From contig NZ_JAANIH010000033.1 of assembly GCF_014529705.1 (NCBI RefSeq), positions 28,075-92,074 of the forward strand: a stretch of DNA of 64,000 bases, read 5' to 3'. The notes beneath the pieces are model-generated. The model made no database searches and was not told where the DNA came from. It saw only the letters and a list, made by a program, of their open reading frames with translations. Positions 46,745 to 55,763 of this stretch are shown piece by piece. Position 1 is the stretch's first letter; every line of letters starts with the position of its first letter. This stretch comes from Bradyrhizobium campsiandrae (GTDB lineage: Bacteria; Pseudomonadota; Alphaproteobacteria; Rhizobiales; Xanthobacteraceae). The position numbers and the translations under genes were made by a program.

Positions 46745-47539
46745 CTAGTCGAACCAGGCGGCGTAGATCCTCTTGTAGCTGCCGTCCTCCATGGAGATGT
46801 GCAGCCACTGGTCGACGAAGGCCTTCAGCGCCATGTCGCGCTGCAGCCAGTAGGCCTTCTCCGAGAAGTCGAACGGCTTGTCCGGATGCACCGCGCAGAG
46901 CACGCCGGAATTCTGCTTCTGCTGGTAGCGGGTCTCGGAAGCATCCGTCATCATGAGATCGGCGTTGCCCTTGGCGATCTCGTGGAAGATCTCGGTATTG
47001 TCGGGGAAGACGGTGATGTCGGCCTCCTTGATGTTGGCGCGCGCGAACCGCTCATTGGTCCCGCCCGGATTGACGATGATTCGGGTGCCCTTCTTGTCGA
47101 TGTCGGCAATGGACTGGTACTTGCCGACATCGGCGCAGCGCGCGATCGGCGTCTTGCCCTCGCGCATGATCGGCATCGAGAAGAAGCCCTTCCTCTGCCG
47201 GTCGAGGGTGACAGAGACGCCGCCCATGGCGATGTCGAACTGGTCGGCCTCGAAATCCTTCATCAGCTTCGGCCAGGCCGTGGCGACGTATTCGACCTTG
47301 ACGCCGAGCGCCTTGCCCAGCGCCTCCGCCATGTCGACGTCGAAGCCGGAGAACTGCTGCGTGGTCTTGTCCAGATAGGTGAAGGGCTTGTAGTCGCCGG
47401 TCATGCCGACGCGCAACGTGCCGCGCTTGATGATCTCGTCGAGGCGCGAGGGCGCCGGCTGCTGGGCGTAAGCCGAGAGGTTTGCCAGCACCATCACGGC
47501 CGAGGCCGCAAGAATTCGAACCGTCATTCGAACGATCAT
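46745..47539 (-). CDS. Periplasmic cyclohexadienyl dehydratase (PheC)-like, solute-binding fold
   Basis: The 264-residue protein has a signal peptide (VRILAASAVMVLANLSAYAQ) and a family-3 solute-binding fold. The motifs RLDEIIKRGTLRVGMTGDYKPFTY, FDVDMAEALG, FDIAMGGVSVTLDRQRKGFFS, GKTPIARC, VNPGGTNERFARANI, NADLMMTDASETRYQ and FDFSEKAYWLQRD correspond closely to Pseudomonas PheC, which converts prephenate or arogenate in the periplasm. A plain amino-acid-binding role is the alternative, but no transporter genes are adjacent. ATG 47539 starts the signal peptide. Confidence 0.82.
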   Translation of the reverse strand: MIVRMTVRILAASAVMVLANLSAYAQQPAPSRLDEIIKRGTLRVGMTGDYKPFTYLDKTTQQFSGFDVDMAEALGKALGVKVEYVATAWPKLMKDFEADQFDIAMGGVSVTLDRQRKGFFSMPIMREGKTPIARCADVGKYQSIADIDKKGTRIIVNPGGTNERFARANIKEADITVFPDNTEIFHEIAKGNADLMMTDASETRYQQKQNSGVLCAVHPDKPFDFSEKAYWLQRDMALKAFVDQWLHISMEDGSYKRIYAAWFD

Positions 47540-47641
47540 CTCTTTTCCACCCCTGCCCGAGCTGTCATTGTGCAGCTCGTGAGAGGTGGATTTAGACCAG
47601 ATGCCCGTCGCTGGCGAGGCGGAATTGAAAGGACTGCCGAA

Positions 47642-48151
47642 GTGTCGATCTCGATGTACGAGGCCTCGGTGGGCCTCTTCGTGCCTTACCTGCGCAATCT
47701 GTCCGTTCTGCTCGACAAGGGCGTCGCCTATGCCGAGAGGCGCAAGTTCGATCCCGCGGTCCTGCTCGGCATGCGCCTGGCGCCGAACATGTACGACCTG
47801 GCGCAGCAGGTCGGTGAGGCCTGCCGCCACGCCACGGCCACCTCGGCCTTGCTGGCAGGTCGCGAACCGGTCGTGCTGCCGGCGCTGGAACACGACATGG
47901 CCGGCCTACAGGCGCGGATCGCAACGTCGCTTGAATTCATCGAGAGCCTGCCGCGCGCCGAGATCGACGCGGCTGCGGAACGAAAGGTCGCCTGGAGGCT
48001 GAAGGACGGGACTGAGCTGCCCTTTACCGGGCGGACGCTGCTGCTCATCAACTGCATTCCGCAGTTCTTCTTCCATGTCACGACGGCCTACGACCTGTTG
48101 CGGCACGCAGGCGTCGAGCTCGTGAAGAAGGATTTCCTTGGAAGGAAGTAG
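47642..48151 (+). CDS. DUF1993 family protein
   Basis: The 169-residue protein begins SISMYEASVGLFVPYLRNLSVLLDKG and continues with YDLAQQVGEACRHATATSALLAG and FFFHVTTAYDLLRHAGVELVKKDFLG, the DUF1993 pattern. The helical layout with scattered histidines resembles the DinB-like four-helix fold. The start is GTG 47642 with AAAGGAC 8 nt upstream; the long in-frame upstream extension runs through the divergent pheC-like gene and is spurious. The function is unknown. Confidence 0.85.
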   Translation: MSISMYEASVGLFVPYLRNLSVLLDKGVAYAERRKFDPAVLLGMRLAPNMYDLAQQVGEACRHATATSALLAGREPVVLPALEHDMAGLQARIATSLEFIESLPRAEIDAAAERKVAWRLKDGTELPFTGRTLLLINCIPQFFFHVTTAYDLLRHAGVELVKKDFLGRK

Positions 48152-48174
48152 GAAGGAAGTAGGCCCGGTGTTGA

Positions 48175-48195
48175 CCTCTCCCCATCGGGGAGAGG
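48175..48195. repeat. Palindrome CCTCTCCCC-ATC-GGGGAGAGG
   Basis: A 9-bp perfect inverted repeat with a 3-nt loop. CCTCTCCCC/GGGGAGAGG palindromes are a widespread intergenic repeat in Bradyrhizobium. It may double as a bidirectional transcript end between the convergent flanking genes. Confidence 0.6.
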
Positions 48196-48222
48196 TACGG
48201 AGAGGCTAGGCCCAAAGCTGGC

Positions 48223-48693
48223 TTACGCTTCGCCCTTGCGTTCGTAGTCGGCGAGCGAACTGCGGCCGGCGATCTCGCTGCGCAGCAGCTCGAAGCGGCG
48301 GTGCGCCTCGCTTTCATGCTCGTCGACGAAATGCACCGCGGCTTCGCTGGTCATGGGTCCGCTGATGACGGGGGCCGACTGCTCCCCGATGGTCTCGTGC
48401 ACGTAATACTGGCCGTCGTCGCCGCGATGGACCGTCCATTTCAGGCGGATCGCCACCATCGGTCCAGGGCCGACCTTGCTGTAGCCGTCGGCATCGGCCG
48501 GATGCTCCGGCACCAGCGGCTGCTCCTCGACCATCGGATGCTCGTCGGAGGCCTGATGCTCGTCTGCGACCGAATACTCATCGACGGCCGCCGTCTCCGT
48601 CGCGGTGTCGCGGACCACGAGAACGGGCTCGGGATGCTCCAGAATGCTGGCGATGGTCGCCAGCGCGTGGTCGGTCGGGTCGATCTCTGACAA
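48223..48693 (-). CDS. Hypothetical acidic protein (156 aa)
   Basis: The N-terminal half is rich in Glu, Asp, His and Pro (DEHQASDEHPMVEEQPLVPEH) and probably disordered. The C-terminal half looks folded (MVAIRLKWTVHRGDDGQYYVHETIG, EAAVHFVDEHESEAHRRFELLRSEI). I do not recognise a family. The start appears to be TTG 48693 with GGAGG 8 nt upstream; no in-frame ATG precedes the conserved part. Confidence 0.65.
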   Translation of the reverse strand: MSEIDPTDHALATIASILEHPEPVLVVRDTATETAAVDEYSVADEHQASDEHPMVEEQPLVPEHPADADGYSKVGPGPMVAIRLKWTVHRGDDGQYYVHETIGEQSAPVISGPMTSEAAVHFVDEHESEAHRRFELLRSEIAGRSSLADYERKGEA

Positions 48694-48862
48694 GGCTCCA
48701 TCCTCCAGCTCGACGCGGCCGGCAAGTCTGTCCCACTGCCGCCGCGGCCGGATATATTACGCGGGTTTGATTAAGGCTGAGTTGGGGCCCGATCTGCACC
48801 AAAATGGGACGCATTCTGGCCATCCGAAGGCGCGTTGGCCGCCGCGCGCCTTCGGATTTGCC

Positions 48863-49852
48863 TTAGCCCAGCACATCCTGGTTGATGATGTTCTGCCGGA
48901 TCGGATCGCCGTCCAGCACACTCAGGATGTTGCGCGCGGTCTGCTCGCTCATGCGGCTGACCGCCTCGACGGTCACACCGGCGACGTGCGGCGCCATGAT
49001 GACGTTGGGCAGCGCGAACAGCGCATTGCCGACCGGCGGCGGCTCGACCTCGAACACGTCGATGCCCGCGCCGGCGAGCTTGCCGGAGACGAGCGCATCG
49101 TACAGCGCGGCTTCCTTCACGATGCCGCCGCGTGCGGTGTTGATGAGATAGGATTTCGGCTTCATCCGGCCGATCCTGTCCGCGTCGAACAGGCCGACCG
49201 TTTCCGGCGTCTTCGGGCAATGGATGGTGACGAAGTCGGCGCCTGGCAGCGCGGCGTCGAGGTCAGCGACCGGCTCGCAGCCGGCGGCCTTGATCTCGGC
49301 AGCTCCCTTGTAGGGATCGTAGACCTGCACATTCATTTCCATCGCCAGGCACCGCTTGGCGGTGCGGGTGCCGATGCGGCCGAAACCGATGATCAGCACG
49401 GTCTTGCCGTAGAGGTCGAACGGCAGCATGCCGAGCCGGCTGGCCCATTTGCCGTCCTTGACGCAGGCATGCATCTCGCTGGCGCGCTTGGCCAGCGTCA
49501 GCATCATGAACAGGGCCTGCTCGGCGACCGAGGGCGAGTTGGCGCTGCCGGCCACCATCAGAGGCACCTTGCGGCGGGAGAGGGCGGACACGTCGACGGC
49601 GTCGTAGCCGACGCCGATGCGGGTCACCACCTTCATGTCCTTGGCGGCTTCGAGTTCGGCTTCTCCGAACGCGGTGGCGCCGAGCGCCACGCCATGGACC
49701 GGCGCATGGCTCTTCAGCAGGGCCTCGAAGTCCTTGGCGGAGATCAGGTTGGCAAACTCGACGAGCTCGATATCGTCCCGCTGGGTGAGGAGGGCACGCG
49801 CCCCTTGCGACAAGGTTTGTGTAACGAAAATCTTCTTCTTGTTGGTCGCCAT
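48863..49852 (-). CDS. D-isomer-specific 2-hydroxyacid dehydrogenase (SerA-like)
   Basis: The 329-residue enzyme has the NAD-binding motif VLIIGFGRIGTRTAKRC, the catalytic Arg context INTARGGIVKEAAL, Glu in GIDVFEVEPPP and His in APHVAGVT. It lacks the C-terminal ACT domain of full-length SerA. It oxidises or reduces a 2-hydroxyacid; D-3-phosphoglycerate is one option. As the last gene after a sugar/polyol ABC transporter, 34 bp from the ATPase gene, it more likely acts on a product of the imported compound. ATG 49852 begins the conserved domain. Confidence 0.88.
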   Translation of the reverse strand: MATNKKKIFVTQTLSQGARALLTQRDDIELVEFANLISAKDFEALLKSHAPVHGVALGATAFGEAELEAAKDMKVVTRIGVGYDAVDVSALSRRKVPLMVAGSANSPSVAEQALFMMLTLAKRASEMHACVKDGKWASRLGMLPFDLYGKTVLIIGFGRIGTRTAKRCLAMEMNVQVYDPYKGAAEIKAAGCEPVADLDAALPGADFVTIHCPKTPETVGLFDADRIGRMKPKSYLINTARGGIVKEAALYDALVSGKLAGAGIDVFEVEPPPVGNALFALPNVIMAPHVAGVTVEAVSRMSEQTARNILSVLDGDPIRQNIINQDVLG

Positions 49853-49886
49853 CGCTCCCGCCTGCTTCGAGCTTCTTAAGACAGCG

Positions 49887-50987
49887 TCACAACACGACGC
49901 CACTTTCCTCGTTTAGCAGGTGCATGTTGTTGAGGTCCATCGCCAAACGCATGGGTGCCCCGTCCCTGGCGCCGGCATTGGGATTGACGCGGCCGCAAAC
50001 CGGCGTGCCGTCGAGAGTGAAATACACGAGGGTCTCCATCCCCATCGGCTCGGTCACGTCGAGCACGGTGTCGAAGGTCTCGACGCCCGGCTCAAGATGC
50101 GCATGCGCTTCGGTGAGATGCTCTGGGCGGATGCCGAGCAGGAGCTTGTCGGTGCGCGGCAGGACGTTGTAACGCGCGGCGCGGGCTGGCGGCAGCGCAA
50201 AGGCGATGCGATCGGTCAGGCGGATCTGGAGCGTGCCGCCGGCGTCCTCCAGCCGGCACGGGATGAAGTTCATCGCGGGCGAGCCGATGAAGCCCGCGAC
50301 GAAACGCGTCGCCGGCTTGTGATAGAGCTCGTTCGGCGTGCCGATCTGCTCGATCCGCCCCTTGTTCATCACCACAACGCGGTCGGCCAAGGTCATCGCC
50401 TCGACCTGGTCGTGGGTGACGTAGACGGTCGTGGTGCGCACCTTCTGATGCACCTTCTTGATCTCGATCCGCATCTGCACGCGCAACTTGGCGTCGAGGT
50501 TTGACAGCGGCTCGTCGAACAAAAAGACCTTGGGGTTGCGCACGATCGCGCGGCCCATGGCGACGCGCTGGCGCTGACCGCCCGAAAGCTGTTTCGGCTT
50601 GCGGTCGATCAGGTCGGTGATGTCGAGCAGGCGAGCGGCTTCCGTCACCCGCGCCTTGATCTCGGCCTTGGGGTAGTGCTTCAGCCGCAGCCCGAACGAC
50701 ATGTTCTCGGCGACCGTCATGTGCGGGTAGAGCGCGTAGTTCTGGAACACCATGGCGATGTCGCGGTCCTTCGGCGGCACGTCGTTGACGACGTCGCCGC
50801 CGATCATGATGTCGCCGTCGCTGATATCCTCGAGGCCCGCGATCATGCGTAGCGTGGTCGACTTGCCGCAGCCGGAAGGGCCGACCAGCACGATGAATTC
50901 ATGGTCGGCGATATCGAGGTCGATGCCACGCACCGCTTCGACATCGTCGTAACGCTTGATCACCTTACGCAGGGAAACGTCGGCCAT
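49887..50987 (-). CDS. ABC transporter ATP-binding protein, UgpC/MalK type
   Basis: The 366-residue ATPase has Walker A GPSGCGKST, the Q-loop, signature LSGGQRQRVAMGRA, Walker B KVFLFDEPLSNLD and the H-loop YVTHDQ, followed by a C-terminal regulatory TOBE-type domain (RFVAGFIGSPAMNF, LLGIRPEHL). This is the CUT1 subfamily that energises uptake of sugars, polyols or glycerol phosphates. It follows the two permease genes and precedes the dehydrogenase. Confidence 0.94.
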   Translation of the reverse strand: MADVSLRKVIKRYDDVEAVRGIDLDIADHEFIVLVGPSGCGKSTTLRMIAGLEDISDGDIMIGGDVVNDVPPKDRDIAMVFQNYALYPHMTVAENMSFGLRLKHYPKAEIKARVTEAARLLDITDLIDRKPKQLSGGQRQRVAMGRAIVRNPKVFLFDEPLSNLDAKLRVQMRIEIKKVHQKVRTTTVYVTHDQVEAMTLADRVVVMNKGRIEQIGTPNELYHKPATRFVAGFIGSPAMNFIPCRLEDAGGTLQIRLTDRIAFALPPARAARYNVLPRTDKLLLGIRPEHLTEAHAHLEPGVETFDTVLDVTEPMGMETLVYFTLDGTPVCGRVNPNAGARDGAPMRLAMDLNNMHLLNEESGVVL

Positions 50988-51007
50988 TGCACTTCAACCC
51001 CTCGATA

Positions 51008-51919
51008 TCAACCCTTTGTCGCACCGGCGGTCAGGCCGGCAATGTAATAGTCCATCAGGAAGGCGTAGATGATCAGCGGCGGTGCCGCGCCGAGCAGCGC
51101 ACCGGTCATGATCTGCCCCCAGTTGAAGACGTCGCCCTTGATCAGCGTGGTCGTGATCCCGACCGGCAGCACGAGCTGGTCCACCGACGTCGTGAACACC
51201 AGGGGATAGAGGAACTGGGCCCAGGAGACCGTGAAGGCGAAGATCGTCGCGGCGATCAGCCCGGGCAGCGCCACCGGAATGAAGATCCGCAGCAGGGTCT
51301 GGAGCCAGGAGGCGCCGTCGATGATCGCGGCCTCGTCGAGCTCCTTCGGAATCGAGGCGAAATAGCCGATCATGATCCAGGTGCAGAACGGCACGGTCAG
51401 CGTCGGGTAGACGAACAGCAACACGTACCATCTGTTGAGGAGGGTGATGCCGGTGTAGTCCTGGACGAGCGCCAGCATCTTGAAGAGGGGGATGAACAGC
51501 AGGCTGTCCGGGACCAGATAGGTCAGGAACACGCCGGTCGCGAGCGTTGCCGAGCCCCAGAACTTCATCCGCGCCAGCGCGAAGGCTGCGGGGACGCTGA
51601 TCAGCATGGTGATGATCACCACCACGGTCGACACGATCGCCGAATTCCAGAAGAATCGGAGGAACTGGTTCGAGCTCAGGAGCTCGATATAATTCGAGAG
51701 CGTGGGGTGAAACACCCACCACGGATTCGTTGCCGCCGATATCTCCGCGCTGCTCTTGAGCGAGGTGATCAACATGTAGAGCGGCGGCGTCAGGAAGAAG
51801 ATCGCAAACAACACCAGGAAAAAATAGGACCAGCGCAGCGCCCAGGCGCGGTCGCGGCTCATGCTGCCGTACTTGACCTTTCGCGTCGGTCCGGCCTTGT
51901 CGATCGTGAGCGTGCTCAT
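51008..51919 (-). CDS. ABC transporter permease, MalG/UgpE type
   Basis: The 303-residue inner-membrane protein has six spans and the permease EAA motif YFASIPKELDEAAIIDGASWLQTLLRIFIP, which contacts the ATPase. It has the N-terminal cytoplasmic tail and PPLYMLITSLKS typical of the MalG-side permease of CUT1 importers. Its start overlaps the stop of the partner permease by 4 nt. Confidence 0.93.
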   Translation of the reverse strand: MSTLTIDKAGPTRKVKYGSMSRDRAWALRWSYFFLVLFAIFFLTPPLYMLITSLKSSAEISAATNPWWVFHPTLSNYIELLSSNQFLRFFWNSAIVSTVVVIITMLISVPAAFALARMKFWGSATLATGVFLTYLVPDSLLFIPLFKMLALVQDYTGITLLNRWYVLLFVYPTLTVPFCTWIMIGYFASIPKELDEAAIIDGASWLQTLLRIFIPVALPGLIAATIFAFTVSWAQFLYPLVFTTSVDQLVLPVGITTTLIKGDVFNWGQIMTGALLGAAPPLIIYAFLMDYYIAGLTAGATKG

Positions 51920-52854
51920 GCTTCATTTCCGCGTTTGGAGACGTCACGAAGGATGAAGATCGCGGCGATCGCGAGGATCGGGACCATGAACAACGAGACG
52001 CTCGCGCCAAGCGGAATGTCGCTGCCTTCGATGCCGACCTTGAACGCCCAGGTCGCAAACAGGTGGGTCTTGTCCAGCGGGCCGCCCGAGGTGAGGATCC
52101 GGACGATGTCGAAATTGGCGAAAGTCACGATCAGTGAGAACAGCGTCGTGATCGCGATGATGTTGCGCATCATCGGCAGCGTAACGTACCACATCTTCTG
52201 CCACCAATTGGCGCCGTCTATCGATGCGGCCTCGTAGAGCTGATCCGGAACCGACTTCAGCGCCGCCAGATACATGATCAGGAAGAACGGCGCGCCGTAC
52301 CAGACGTTGACGAGAATGACGGAAAAGCGGGCCCAGAAGGTGTCGCCGAGCCAGTTGACGGGGCCGATGCCGAAGAAGGATAGCGTATAGTTGAAGGCGC
52401 TGTAGGAGGGATCGAACAGCCACAGCCAGGCGAGCGTGCTCATGGCGGGCGGGATGACCCAGGGCACCAGCAGCATGCCGCGCCATTTCCGCTGCTTCTT
52501 GGCCGGAACGTTATTGACGAAGTGCGCCACGATGAAGCCGATCAAGGCTTTGAAGAAAACCGCAGTGAGGGCGAAGATGCATGACTGCTTCACCACCATC
52601 CAGAAAGTGTCGCGCTTGAACAGGAAGGTGAAGTTGCCCAGGCCGACGAATTTCTGCATCGACTTGTTCAGCGTCGCGAGATGGATCGAGTAGAGCGCGG
52701 GATAGAGCACCAGGAGCGCGATCAGGAGGATCAGCGGCAGCGTCAGGAAGAACGCCACGGTCGATTTCCGGCCCAGCACATTGCGCAGGCCCGCGCCTTT
52801 TCGCGGGCGGGCGGAACTGCCGAGACGACCTTGCTCAACGACGACGTCGGCCAT
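51916..52854 (-). CDS. ABC transporter permease, MalF/UgpA type
   Basis: The 312-residue permease has the EAA motif LKSVPDQLYEAASIDGANWWQKMWYVTLP, the hydrophobic core, and the N-terminal segment FFLTLPLILLIALLVLYPALYSI typical of the MalF-side CUT1 permease. It partners the MalG-type gene with which it overlaps. It lies 133 bp downstream of the substrate-binding gene. Confidence 0.93.
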   Translation of the reverse strand: MADVVVEQGRLGSSARPRKGAGLRNVLGRKSTVAFFLTLPLILLIALLVLYPALYSIHLATLNKSMQKFVGLGNFTFLFKRDTFWMVVKQSCIFALTAVFFKALIGFIVAHFVNNVPAKKQRKWRGMLLVPWVIPPAMSTLAWLWLFDPSYSAFNYTLSFFGIGPVNWLGDTFWARFSVILVNVWYGAPFFLIMYLAALKSVPDQLYEAASIDGANWWQKMWYVTLPMMRNIIAITTLFSLIVTFANFDIVRILTSGGPLDKTHLFATWAFKVGIEGSDIPLGASVSLFMVPILAIAAIFILRDVSKRGNEA

Positions 52855-52987
52855 GGGGCGAACTCTCTGACGGGACGTTTGAAGGACGAAGCCGGCGACC
52901 TGTCGGCTTCACTGAATGGCGACGGATCGATGCGCGCCTTGGCGGCTCACGCTCAATGAGCATGAACCGCCGTGGCACACGCCCGGG

Positions 52988-54328
52988 CTAACTCCGCATG
53001 AAGCCTTCGCACTCGCCTTCAGCCCAGGCGAGCGTGTCTTCCATCTTCTCGCCTTGGGCATAACGCAGCGCCATCTTGGTCAGCGTCGCCTGGAAATAGA
53101 TCTGCTGGGCGATCTTGGGCGGCGCAGGGGACGCCGCGATCGACAGCGTCTGATGGTTGTTGGGGTTCGGATAATGATAGAGCGTCCCCTTCGGCGGTCC
53201 TTCCTCCGCCCACGTCTTCAGCGTCGTCATATTGGCGTAGGCCGGCAGATCGTAGCCACCGCTGGCGGCGACGAATTTTTCGATCGATGACGGCTGCGAC
53301 AGGAAGGTGAGCAGGCTCTTGGCGGCTTCCTTGTTCTTGCTGAAGCTCCACAGACCCCAGAAGTAGGGCAGGAAGGGCGCGAAACGGCCCTTCGGGCCGG
53401 CCGGCATGCCGTGGGTCCAGCACTGCTCGGCGACCTGCGGGGCGTCGCGTTTGGCGACGGCCCACGCGCTTGGCGGATTGAAGATGAGCGCGCCACGACC
53501 CGAGATCAGCCATTTGTTGTTCGAAGCGTCATCCCAGGACGGGGCATCCGGCGGCAGGAAAGCGATCAGTTTCTTGTAGTAGTCGAGGGCCTGGCGAACG
53601 GCGTCGGTTTTCACCGTGACGTCACCCTTGGCGTTGACCAGTTCGGCACCGAACGACTGGAAGATCGCGCCCGCCGTATCGACGCTGTCGGTGGTTTCGC
53701 CGAGGCCGATCCCGAATGGGAAGCCGCCCTTCTGGCAGGCCTCGGCCGCCTTCAGGAACGTGTCCATCGTCCAATTGTCCGCCTTCGCGGGCGCGCCCGC
53801 CGGATACATCTCCTGCACGTCGATGCCCGCGAGCTTCTTCATCAAGTCGATACGGGAGCAGGGCCCCTTGATCTGGCTGCCCGGTGTCGCGGGGACGGCG
53901 AGCCATTTGCCGCCGGCCTGGCCGAGATATTTGACGGTGCCGTTGACCTCACCGTTCTGCTTGATGAGCGGCTCCATGATGTCGTTGAGCGGCTCGAGAT
54001 TCTCGGAATAGGCGTGCGGCCACCATGTCGGCATTTGCAGGATGTCATGGCCGGATTTCGCCTGGGCCTCGGCGGCCACCGTCAGCTGGATCTTGTTATT
54101 GTTGCTGGTGATGTAGTCGATCGAGACGTCGACCTTTTCCTTTGCCGCCCATTCGTCGACGAGAGCCCTGGAGGCGTTATTGGCATCGGGCACCCAGTGG
54201 TCCCAGAAGCCGATCGAGACTTTGCCGGCGGCGTAAGCGCCTCGGACATAGGGCGCTGCGATCAGCGCCGTGGAGGACATTGCAGTGGCAGCTACAAATT
54301 GACGTCGCGTCAGTGTCTTGCGTGACAT
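52988..54328 (-). CDS. Tat-exported extracellular solute-binding protein (family 1)
   Basis: The 446-residue binding protein begins MSRKTLTRRQFVAATAMSST, a twin-arginine signal followed by a hydrophobic stretch ending near GAYA. The mature part has WDHWVPDANNASRALVDEWAAK and DILQMPTWWPHAYSENLEPL, and looks like a family-1 sugar/polyol-binding protein. Tat export suggests that it folds, or binds its ligand, in the cytoplasm before export. ATG 54328 follows GAGGAAACGAG. It is the first gene of the ABC operon. Confidence 0.9.
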   Translation of the reverse strand: MSRKTLTRRQFVAATAMSSTALIAAPYVRGAYAAGKVSIGFWDHWVPDANNASRALVDEWAAKEKVDVSIDYITSNNNKIQLTVAAEAQAKSGHDILQMPTWWPHAYSENLEPLNDIMEPLIKQNGEVNGTVKYLGQAGGKWLAVPATPGSQIKGPCSRIDLMKKLAGIDVQEMYPAGAPAKADNWTMDTFLKAAEACQKGGFPFGIGLGETTDSVDTAGAIFQSFGAELVNAKGDVTVKTDAVRQALDYYKKLIAFLPPDAPSWDDASNNKWLISGRGALIFNPPSAWAVAKRDAPQVAEQCWTHGMPAGPKGRFAPFLPYFWGLWSFSKNKEAAKSLLTFLSQPSSIEKFVAASGGYDLPAYANMTTLKTWAEEGPPKGTLYHYPNPNNHQTLSIAASPAPPKIAQQIYFQATLTKMALRYAQGEKMEDTLAWAEGECEGFMRS

Positions 54329-54796
54329 CTCGTTTCCTCGCCTTGGTGTGTTTATTGTTCTGTCGTTTCCTCTGACTTTCCCGAGTTTGTTCTTTGATAT
54401 TGTTGTTGGACGTTTCTTGTTGGCCGCGTCGTCTCGGGCGCCGATCACGCGCGGGACACGGCAAATTGGTAGCGCGATCAGATCATGATTGATTGCGTCT
54501 GTCGAGAAAACCGAATGCCGGGCGCTCTAGAACTAACGTTGCGTAGGGGACGGGGACGACCGCGGCCGGCCGTGACCGGCGCCTGGTCTTTTTGCGACGC
54601 ACACGGCGAACCGCGCCGACGCGCCTGCTCCAAGCGCAATTACGCCGCAGTTCCAAATGAGCTTTCATAACCGCTTCGTGCAGAAGGTCTTTCGGATGGG
54701 GACGATTGCTGTCCGTGCCTAGACCCAGGTGCGGCGAAAACGATAGAGTTGCAACTGGCAGCATGCCTGCCGTTCTGAGAGGACAAGCGGATCGAC
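54329..54796. other. Divergent intergenic region, no supported gene
   Basis: This 468-bp gap separates the ABC operon from the LTXXQ-type gene. On the minus strand the operon's leader (about 54329-54425) is A/C-rich and poorly structured. I see no convincing promoter boxes, riboswitch or small ORF; the open frames here are Arg-rich and look spurious. Confidence 0.5.
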
Positions 54797-55639
54797 ATGA
54801 AGACCAGAATGATCACCCCGACACCGCGCGCGCTCCGCATGCGACAATGGCTCGCACTTGGGTCCGTACTGACATTGCTGGTTGGCGCGGCCGCGGCTGC
54901 GAATGCACAAGGCCTGGTCAAAGGCGTCCAGGAGGGGGCCGCGGCCGGCAACAAGGCGGCCGGGCCCGTCGGCGGCGTGCTTGGCGGCGCCATTGGCGGC
55001 GTTGTCGGCGTCTTCACCGGCGTGCTCGGCGTCGGGAACAATAACGGCCAGGCGCCGGCTGCCAAGGACACCAACAAGGATGCATCCAAGGATGCCAACA
55101 AGGATGCGGGCAAGGATTCCAAGCAGCCGGGCGGCGCCAAGGACAAGGGTGATGCCAAGAGCGCGAAGGCTGGCAAGGGTGCCAAGGCGACCAAGGAAGC
55201 CAAGAACGCGCCCCAGGACAACAAGGACACCAACAAGGATAATCAGGACGTCACGGTCCTGACCCAGCCCGGCGCGCCGCAGCAGACGGCCGATCAAATC
55301 GTTGCCAACAGCGATTCCTATATCGAGCGGATCAAGACCGAGCTGAACCTGACGCCCGATCAGGAGAAGCACTGGTTCGGTTTCTCCAGCGCCATGCACT
55401 ATCTCGGCCACAATGGCGCGGAGCGGCTCAACCTGCGCATCGCGCGGGCCAAGCGCGATCCGCCCGACGACATCATCGAGCAGATGCGCAACGAGGCGCA
55501 GTTCCTGATCGACCGCGCCGCCGACCAGCGCAACGTCGCCGATGCTGCCGAACCGTTGTTCTCGAGCCTCGACGACAAGCAGAAGCAGGTGTTCATTCAG
55601 GAAATGGTGCGCCTCAGTCATGAGCGAGGCCTGGATTGA
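54797..55639 (+). CDS. Secreted LTXXQ-type (Spy/CpxP-like) protein with Lys-rich repeat region
   Basis: The 280-residue protein has a signal peptide ending near AANAQ, a glycine-rich segment able to enter a membrane (GGVLGGAIGGVVGVFTGVLGVG), a low-complexity Lys/Asp/Asn/Ala region of about 65 residues built on NKDA-type units, and a helical C-terminal domain with IKTELNLTPDQEKHWFGFSSAM, the LTXXQ motif. Spy/CpxP-like proteins act as periplasmic chaperones or stress sensors; here the function is inferred. ATG 54797 follows AGAGGA. Confidence 0.78.
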   Translation: MKTRMITPTPRALRMRQWLALGSVLTLLVGAAAAANAQGLVKGVQEGAAAGNKAAGPVGGVLGGAIGGVVGVFTGVLGVGNNNGQAPAAKDTNKDASKDANKDAGKDSKQPGGAKDKGDAKSAKAGKGAKATKEAKNAPQDNKDTNKDNQDVTVLTQPGAPQQTADQIVANSDSYIERIKTELNLTPDQEKHWFGFSSAMHYLGHNGAERLNLRIARAKRDPPDDIIEQMRNEAQFLIDRAADQRNVADAAEPLFSSLDDKQKQVFIQEMVRLSHERGLD

Positions 55640-55763
55640 CCCGCCTGGATCGATCAAGCTTGAATCGGCTTGCATGCATTCGCGGAATTTGAGGGCCACG
55701 AATTCGTGAATCCTTTTTGTAGATCGGGTATGATTATCTCCGCATGTGGCTTGCGGGGTTGAT

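Noticed and set aside
54483..54764. Minus-strand ORF of 93 codons in the gap before the LTXXQ-type gene
   Set aside because: The product is Arg-rich without motifs, and no ribosome-binding site fits; it looks like a chance frame.
55697..55708. Palindrome CACGAATTCGTG followed by T-run as terminator of the LTXXQ-type gene
   Set aside because: The hairpin would have only 4 bp with an AATT loop, too weak to call a terminator.
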